A stretch of 64,000 bases of DNA. Origin: Cladocopium goreaui (Eukaryota > Sar > Dinophyceae > Suessiales > Symbiodiniaceae). Positions 36,901 to 45,817 of the stretch are shown one piece after another. Position 1 is the first letter of the stretch, and every line of letters starts with the position of its first letter. Under the pieces are notes generated by a model, which worked only from the letters and a program-made list of their open reading frames with translations, was not told where the DNA came from and searched no databases. The DNA lies in contig CAMXCT020000833.1 of assembly GCA_947184155.2 (NCBI GenBank), forward strand, positions 62,001 to 126,000. Reading direction: 5' to 3'. Position numbers and translations under genes: made by a program.

Positions 36901-39900
36901 AGCAGGAGAAGGTTCTCAGGTACGCTTATTTGACCAGGCTTGTACTTGAAGCAGGTGAAGCCACACAGAAACAGATGCAGATTGTCGGTGGAGGCTTGGT
37001 TTATTTGGCGATGTTCAGGAGACCGCTCCTAGGTAGCCTTAATGCTATTTGGACCTTTATCTGCTCCTTTGAAGGATTTCCCCCCGTGGTCAAATTGAAA
37101 CTGCCTGAAGAGGTCCGAGAAGAATTGGCAAGGTTTCTTGGGTTGATTCCTTTGGCTTACATGGACTTCCGTTGCCGCCTTAGTAGCTTGGTAACCGCTA
37201 GTGACGCGTCAACTACGGGCGGGGGTGTTACGGCTTCCAACAAGCTATCGCCTGCGGGTTGTGTGGCAGCCCAGTGTCCTGTACGGGGGGATGTGGTGGA
37301 GCCAACAGACATTACGGGTGTGCTTACCGTGGGGTTGTTCGATGGCATCAGTGGGTTACGAGTTGCCGCTGACGTCCTTGGTTGGAACGTAATGGGGCAT
37401 ATCAGTGTTGAGCGGTCGCCGGAAGCAGCCCGAGTTGTTGAATCACGGTTTCCCAACACTATTCATGTGTCAAATGTGCAGGACATCACTGGTGAGATGG
37501 TTAAAGACTGGTCCCTGAAATTTTCTCAGGTGGGCCTCATACTGCTGGGGGCTGGTCCCCCATGTCAGGGGGTATCAGGTCTAAATGCTGCACGAAAAGG
37601 AGCGCTCCGAGATGAACGTAGTGCTTTGTTTCAGCATGTACCCCGCGTAAGAGATTTGCTGAAAGCAGCCTTTCCGTGGGCCCAAGTTCAGACTTTGATG
37701 GAATCAGTGGCATCCATGGACCAGAGTGACGAGGAGATCATGTCGGCTAGTTTCGGTGCTACACCTTGGTATATTGATGCTGGAAATGTGAGCCTGGCTC
37801 ACAGACCACGGTTGTATTGGACGGAATGGGAATTGGTGGCTGAAGAGGATGCCACCTTGGATGTTCTTCCGTCTGGTCGGGCACGTATCACATTAAAGGC
37901 CCATGTTGAGCCAGCAAAATATCTTCATGAAGGATGGTCTATGGTTGATCAAGGTTTACTGCCAACGTTTACCACCTCTAGGCCGAGATCGGCACCAGGC
38001 TATAAGCCTGCAGGTCTTCGACAGTGTTGTCCGGATGATGTTAAGAGGTGGACGCAAGACTCATTTCGTTTTCCTCCCTATCAGTATCAAGCACGGCATT
38101 GTCTTTCAAACAAACATGGGGCAATGCGCATTCCTGATGTTGAGGAAAGAGAGGTGATAATGGGATTCCCCAAAGGGTATACTGCGCAATGTATGCCAAA
38201 GAGCAAACATGGTTCGCAAGCATACCAGGATTGCCGTTTGACATTGGTGGGAAATTCCTGGAATGTTACCATTATTGCGTGGTTACTATCCCGGCTGGGA
38301 GCTCGTTTAGGTTTGAATCCCAACTTGAGGGTACAAGATTTGGTGGAACGCACCGCACCAGGAAGTGAAACGGATTTCCAGACCTACCTGCAGCGGCCTA
38401 TGATGGGAAGCTGCCGACGGGTGGGGCACCTGGCTAATGAGCTTAAGCTGGTTCGGAAATTGTGCACGTTGATCAGTATCAAAGGTGATGACCTTTTGAT
38501 TCAGCCGTCTACGGACGATCAGGTCAAATATCAGAGATTAAGGGCGTCCATTCCATCAAAGTTGTGGAAATGGCGTACCATCTGTGGATGGACCTGGTCG
38601 CAACAAGCTGAGCATATTAATGTGCTTGAGCTTCGAGCCGTTCTTACGGCTTTGAGGTGGCGGATTGAACGCAAAGGAATTACGCATTCCAAGTTTGTGC
38701 ATTTAGTTGATTCTTTAGTGTGCCTGCATGCGTTGAGTAGAGGACGGTCATCTAGCCGTAAGCTAAAACGTACCTTGCTTCGGATCAATTCCCTGCTTCT
38801 TGCGACCAACTCCCACGTTTTGTGGGCTTACGTGAATACAAAGGACAATCCGGCGGACGCCCCGAGTAGGCGGCCCCGGAAAAGAAAATGGTCCAATGCC
38901 TAAAAGACGTTTGGAAGGAAAGACGCAAGAAGATAGGGTAAAAATCCGTAAAAGCTTAGGTACGTTAAGGGAACTGACCGTCCAACCTGTTACAAAGGCA
39001 CGTTATGCTCAGGCACGTGAAAACTTTTACACATACTTGCGTGACCACCATCTAACCTTGCCTAACCATGGTGTCGCTTTGGATGCAATAGTCAGTGATT
39101 ATATGGAGCATCTGTGGGCCACCGGTGCGGGTCGCACGGAAGGCTCAAATATCCTTGCGGCATTACAAGATGCCCAGCCTCAATTAAAAGGCAAACTTTT
39201 GGAAAGTTGGCGTCTTTTGAAAACTTGGACAACGCATGAGGTGCCAAACAGAGCTCCTCCTCTGCCTTTAGAAGTCTTGCATGCCATGGTTGGGTACGCA
39301 ACTTTTAAACAGAACTGTAGATTAGCTCTCAGTTTTTTGCTAGGGTTTCATGGGCTCCTGCGGACGGGAGAACTCCTGCAGATTAAAGGGAGTCAAGTTT
39401 CTATTCGTTCGCCGCGTGGTCCCGCTGTGATATCGTTGGGGTTAACCAAAAGTGGCAAGCGTCAGGGGGCAGCAGAGTCTGTCACCATTTACGTTGAAGA
39501 TGTTTGCCGACGCTTGTATCAATGGGTGCAGAATTCCCCTTCGAACCAACTTCTCGCGGGTCCAGCGCATCAATGGCGTAAAGAATTCTCCGGTGTTATG
39601 TCCGTATTGGGGTTCTCGCAGTGGGATTTTCGCCCCTACTCATTGCGAAGGGGAGGGGCAACCTATCTGTTTTCAAACCAAAGCAATTTTGATCGGCTTT
39701 TGGTAGCTGGTCGTTGGCAATCCGCCAAGACTGCAAGAGTTTATTTGAATGAAGGGTTATCGGTCCTAGCTGAACTCTCCTTACCGTGGACACGATTTTC
39801 AAAAAATTTTCGTCAGCAATACTCCCGTAGTCTCACCTTACCCCTGCCTCCACTTGAGCCCGTGCCAAAGGCACAGAGCAGGGGGACTCGGAAGAAGGCA

Positions 39901-42900
39901 AACAAGCGCACAAAAAAACACAAAAAACGCATTGGATGCGTGACACATGGGTTTAGTCCTTCTGATCTTGGGTTTGGCCGGACAGAAGGAAGCCCTATTG
40001 CTAATACCTTGGCTGGAATCTCTTTAGGTTTGGCTGGGAGTTTCCAGGGGTATTGGGATTGAAATCCCTGGACTGGTTGTTTTGTGCTTCTTGGTGGGGA
40101 AAAGCTTTTCGGTGATTTTTTAATTTTGACACACTTGACCTTGCAGAGCGACAAAAGTTGTGGCGCTGAACGAGTCTATGATTTAACGCCCTCGGTTGAA
40201 TAGATGAGTGAAGTTTTAACATACTTTTGCCCTGGAGTTTCGGCTTAAGGGCCCCCCCTAGTTTCACTTCCCCCCCGGAAGAAGGCAAACAAGCGCACAA
40301 AAAAGCACAAAAAACGCATTGGATGCGTGACACATGGGTTTAGTCCTTCTGATCTTGGGTTTGGCCGGACAGAAGGAAGCCCTATTGCTAATACCTTGGC
40401 TGGAATCTCTTTAGGTTTGGCTGGGAGTTTCCAGGGGTATTGGGATTGAAATCCCTGGACTGGTTGTTTTGTGCTTCTTGGTGGGGAAAAGCTTTTCGGT
40501 GATTTTTTAATTTTGACACACTTGACCTTGCAGAGCGACAAAAGTTGTGGCGCTGAACGAGTCTATATATATATATATATATTATATTTCAGTTTCTTCT
40601 TTCAGCCGAGCAGTCTCCGGTACAACATTCGTACTGTCCTGCTAGCTTACCTCTCCCTGGCCTCACGTTGATTTTGCCTCGGGATATCTCGGGATATCTC
40701 GGGATGCCACGGCAGAAGCACCGGCAGTGTCACGATATGAAGGCAAAACCACTTCCAGTGGGCTGAGGATTAACATGGCAGGATTAACATGGCATCCCAA
40801 GGGATCAGCGTGAATGAGATGAATCAGCATGCCTCCAAGGAAATCATGTCGGTTCACTCTGAATTGCTGAATTAAGTTCCATGTGCGGTGGTCCACCCAT
40901 ATAGTCTTTATGAGCATTGTTTCTTGAAATGCTGCTAGTCCTGACGAAACTGCCCTGCATCTGCAACTTATGACAGCGAAGATTCAGAGGCAAGTCTGGC
41001 CTCAATGACCATGAGATGCATCAAGACTTGAAGGGAAATCAGCAATCAACAATGTCTGCAAGCCAGAGAGCTGGGTCCTTTAAAGTTGTCCCTGGCATCA
41101 AGCCTCTTCCGGAACCAAGGAAGTGCCTTTGTGCACAAGGTGTTGCATGCCAGTGGGGCAGTTTGCATATGAGGGCCGACAGGGGAGACGCAGCTGGGTG
41201 CACGCTGAGTGCATGGCACAAGTTCTCGTTGAGGACTGAGGTTGGAGGTCGACTTTAGTTCTCCAATGTTCTAACCGATTCTAACCCATTGGTTTCAGTT
41301 TGCGACATCAACAGTGCTTGGAAGCAGTGCTTGTCGCAGGATGCCCAGCGACATGAAGACAGGCGAGCTTCTTGGGAAGCAGAGAAGAAGCTCAAGAGTC
41401 GCAAAGAATACGAGATCGGTTGGCGCATGGACAGTGTCCCACAAAACGCCGTGCTGGCAGAGCGTGCCTCGGCGGGCGAAGTCTTGGCGAAATCTGGGTG
41501 GAAACCAGTGGAAACCAGTGGAAACCATACAAGCAGACCCGTGATTTTTAGTTGTTTATCAATCGTGTGTCTAATCTATCTGTCTGTCTATCTATCCATG
41601 TATCCATCTATCCATCATCCATCATCCATCATCCATCTACCTACCTACGTGCTACCTACCTAACTACCTAATTACCTATCTACCCAGCTACCCAGCTACC
41701 TAGCTACCTATCTACCTAGCCCTAGCACCCAGCGACTTAGCCACCTAGCGACCTAGCTACCTATCTACCTAGCTAGCTACCTACCCACCTGCCTATTACA
41801 AACACAAGGTAGTTGCACACACACACACATGCAAATAGAGGACACAGAGGGATACAGATATGATTCTGCACAGATATCCAATGGCCATCACCGTAGGTAT
41901 GGGCTGCAGCACAGCTTGTCCCGGGCTGTGCTGCTTGGTGCTTGATGAGGCTTCCAGAACCGTCAAGGTGCATTTATTGGGCCAGAAGGTATAGCCGGTA
42001 TAGCTTCAAAATATTTAAAAATCAAGTGGTTGGGCTATGGTTGGGCCTCCGGAAACTGATCCTTTGATTCAGTTGGTCTCCTGTAGGTGGCACCTACCCT
42101 GGAGCCAGCTGCTGCAGTGAATTTGGAGTACTTGCTCCTGGCATTAAAGGTGCGTAAGACTGCTAAGCGCGAACCACTCTTCTCCTTAGATCCAGTGGAT
42201 CCGCAGAACTTGGAGACCTGCCGTGAACGACCTGGCATTGCTTTGCTGGTGCCGGCCGTTTGAGAGGTTTTGCCAGGGGCATAAGTAGGATGTCTTGGTA
42301 TCAGTGTTTGGGAATACTCCCCCGTTTCTCACATTGGTCCTGAAACAATTTGCGGCCAGGGTGTAATACAGATGCCGACCGAGGAGAAGACTCCGCAGAA
42401 GAAGGTCTATGAACCCAGTTGGCTGGCCGGCACCAGTGTTGGAGATGTCATGTTCCAAGCAGACTACTTCCTGAAGGAATTGGCACTGGGAGAGTACACC
42501 ATGCCAGTCCCAAGCTCAGAGCATGAAACCAGTTGCAACTCATTGTGGTTCAGCCACACCTCACAATCTTCAAAAAAGCTTCCAGTAACTCGAAAAAAAA
42601 GACGTGTTGACACTTCAGATTTCTAGCGCTTTTTTCCACTATACCCTACCTGGTACCCTATTGCCCCATCATTTAGCTGTGGCTTCATCGTCAGGTGGCT
42701 GGCATGATGAGCGTCTTCGACTGGTCCGAGGTTTCGAGCACGGAGAGGGATCGCAACTGGTCAGGCCGCGAATGGTTTGTGGTGCGCAAAGCCGAGGTCC
42801 GAATGTCGGTGGATCAGACCCTGGTCCCCGTGGTGAAGATGGGGGTGGAGGCCCGGGAGCAAATCCTGACCAAGACTGGGCTGGAAGATGCAGCTGTGAC

Positions 42901-45729
42901 GGCAAACACACATCCATTGAAGAATCTTGGTGGTTTAAAGATGTTTAAAGTTTCATCTATTGTCTAAATATGTCTAAATGGGTTCTATTGAAGAGCCTGT
43001 TTTGGGCTGGAAATTGGATGTGGGCTTTCTGTTTGGTATTTGCTTGCTTGAAGCAAGGAAATTTGCCGATGCCTTCACGCGCAACTTCGACCTTGTTGCC
43101 GAGCGAAAGAGTGTGGTTTTCCACTTGCGTGAGCTTGCGAAGGCCTCGGTGATGGCGAAATATTTGGTGGATTCCAACATCCGTGTCAGTAGCAGCTGGT
43201 ATCAACTGGCAGATGAGATGCTAGGCCCTGTTTGAGCAGTTTAGCCGGTGAAGTGAGTGAGTACCTAGCAAGATCCAATGCCCTCGTGAGCATTGTTCCT
43301 TTAAATGTGCCTTGGGGGATACTGCTGGAGCCCTGGATACTTTAGCCGCGACAAGCCGCGCTCTTGATCCGCAGAAGCCAAGGATTGTGAAAAATACCGC
43401 GGCAGAAGCCCATCCTCAGATCCCGCAGCTATGGAATATGAGGGGAAACTCCCGTATTCAATTGAAGAATGGCAGACTGATTGACATGATCACTGGTGCC
43501 TGGGCGGGAAAAACATTTCCCAAGACTTGTCCAAAAAAAGACTCGACTCACATTGAAAATTCAAGATGCCCGAAAAAATTCCCATGGTTTAAATCGGTGT
43601 GTCGTCATTTCTCCCATTCAAATGGCCACAGCTTGCGGGATGTTCAGGTACATGCCCATTACTCATTGGTCAAGAATCATAGTTTAATCCCCATTATTCA
43701 TGCTTAAACTCCCATAAATTGGCTGGTGAAAGCTCCATTTCTGGGAACTCCCGACCTCCACGTCTTTTTTGACACCCAAAAAAGGCGGACATCGAAACCT
43801 GCACGCCATCTATGGCGGCGTGGAGTTTGGCTTGGACCGCTTCGAGTTAGCCCAGCGCCATGCCATGCAAGGGCAGGCTGGCATGCAGCTGGGTCAATCA
43901 GGCGATCCGTTGAGAACCAGGGGAGATCAGGGGAAAGAAAGGTGTCAAACCATGGAAAGAAACATCACGGCTAATCCAATGGCGCACACACACAACATAC
44001 ATAACAAGTTTGATCAACTTCGTACTTTCCGAAGATATGACCCGCATCAACTTTTAGTCTACCAGTTGTGCAAGCCCTTTGGCATCTTGTTTTCAGCGGT
44101 TTCACCCATGACACTGAAGCTTTGCAGGGCGACCCATGTTCATGCCTCAGCGTTTTCAGATCGGACAGCAGGCCCAGGCGCGACTGGGGCTTTGCGGTGA
44201 GTGAATGCTGATAGGAAGAGAGGATGACTTGGGCGGGGTGAACATCATAGATTTCAGCCCATTAGTGCGAAGTTTCTAGAGGTTTTGACTCATAGCCCAT
44301 TCATAACCCATACAAATATACCCATTTGAGCCATCTGCTGGCATCGAGCACGCCCGAACGGTTCGAGGTGCCACAGATGCCGCAGGGTGTCGACCTGAAC
44401 TTGGACAAATTCAACCTCTCCAGGATCGAGAAGTTCGCTGGCTACCTGCCAGCTGCTGCTGGCACCAATGACTCGCTGGAAGCCAAAGTCACCTTGGGGA
44501 AGGCCTTTTTGAAGGGCTTGAGAGAGCGGAAACTTGAAGAGGATGTGAGAGAATGGTGGGGGATGACATAACAACGTGAAGTGGGCCACGTTAGAAAGCA
44601 AGTGAAATTCTTCTTGAGTTTTGCGTACTCATATGCTGTACATCTTTCCGTTTCTGGAAAATGAATGCAACTGACCGAGACAAGACATGATAATTGGTTG
44701 CAGCCTGTAAACATTTTGTTGGGAAAGCAACTGTTTATCATTCTTTTCTTGTGCTAATCTCTTGAAACTAATGTGGTTGACCATGTTGGTCTGAATTCTT
44801 TCAGCCCAGGAAGTATCCTGGGCTGAAAGCCGAGTACGAAGACCTCCTGTTGAAGGTCTACGAGTCGCCCGAATGCGACCGTAGCGAGGAGGGTGATGCC
44901 TTTGTTCCTCCAGATCCCAGTATGGAGTCACTTGACGCAACGACCTGACCGAATCTGACCGACACGTTTTTCAGTTCAGAGATTTGGCAGATATTTTGGG
45001 TTGAGAGTTGTGGATGTTGTGGCAGACCTTGAACACATATGAAAAGACCCCACACTGAGGTGATGAGTTGATGAATTTGGATCACAGCAAGATGCCTACA
45101 AAACTTGCAAAATTTGATTCCCGGGTGCCACCTACTTCGGGCCACTGCAGCTGAGGTACACTTCCAAGATTCGTAGCCTAGTGAATGAGGAGAAACTCCT
45201 CTTTGAGCGGCGACAGATGCATTTCTTTGACAAAGCATTTCAGGTTGGAAACGCTGGAGCAGAGTTTCCAAGGCTTGGCACTGGTGATCGCAGCTTGCAT
45301 ACTTCGGTGGTACACATCATGTATCTCAGTATCTCTATATTATGGTTTATATTAGGTTATATATTCAGAAGTATAATTCACATATCATTAATGTATTATT
45401 CAGAAGTATCATTCCATCCTCAACTGAGCAGATTTCCATGATTTCCATGGAACAAAAGCCACTGGTGACACTGACACTGGTGGATCTCGTCACTTGGATC
45501 CAGGTCCTGGACCTCGCGAATTCAGCTGGAAAAGGATGGGACCAAAACCGACGCTGGGAAAAAATAGCTAAGGCGATATGGGTATATGTACTGTATACAT
45601 ACATGCATACATTCCATTCCATTCCATTGCATTGCATTGCATTGCATTGCATTACAACACATTACAATACAATACATTACATTACATACATACATGCATG
45701 CATGCATGCATGCATACATAAATTCATAC

Positions 45730-45817
<88 letters not shown>

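Larger units (their letters stand above)
32661..40566 (+). mobile_element. Tyrosine-recombinase (DIRS-order, Ngaro/PAT-like) retrotransposon with embedded DNA methyltransferase
   Basis: The 7.9-kb element has split direct repeats A1 (32661-32732), B1 (39889-40179), A2 (40180-40251) and B2 (40276-40566), in the order A1-ORFs-B1-A2-B2 that defines Ngaro/PAT-type elements. It carries five + strand frames: two gag-like ORFs, reverse transcriptase, a frame holding RNase H split around a C5 cytosine methyltransferase, and a tyrosine recombinase. A1 and A2 are identical over 72 bp, and B1 and B2 show one difference in 291 bp, so insertion is recent. There is no target duplication, as expected for recombinase-mediated insertion. 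Left flank CTCTATATAT and right edge GTCTAT|ATATAT share a TAT core with the B1/A2 junction, suggesting where crossover occurred. Methyltransferase-bearing retroelements were reported in Symbiodinium; assignment to the same lineage is inference. Confidence 0.88.

Noticed and set aside
40001..40541. Repeated reverse-strand frames of 98-113 codons with identical sequence
   Set aside because: Antisense of the B1/B2 repeats; the duplication explains their identity.
44946..44948. TGA taken as the end of a first, shorter gene (with TGA 56980-56982 in copy B)
   Set aside because: Both copies have a GT donor just upstream (44927, 56979) that joins in phase to homologous exons 45156 and 57525, so the stops are intronic.
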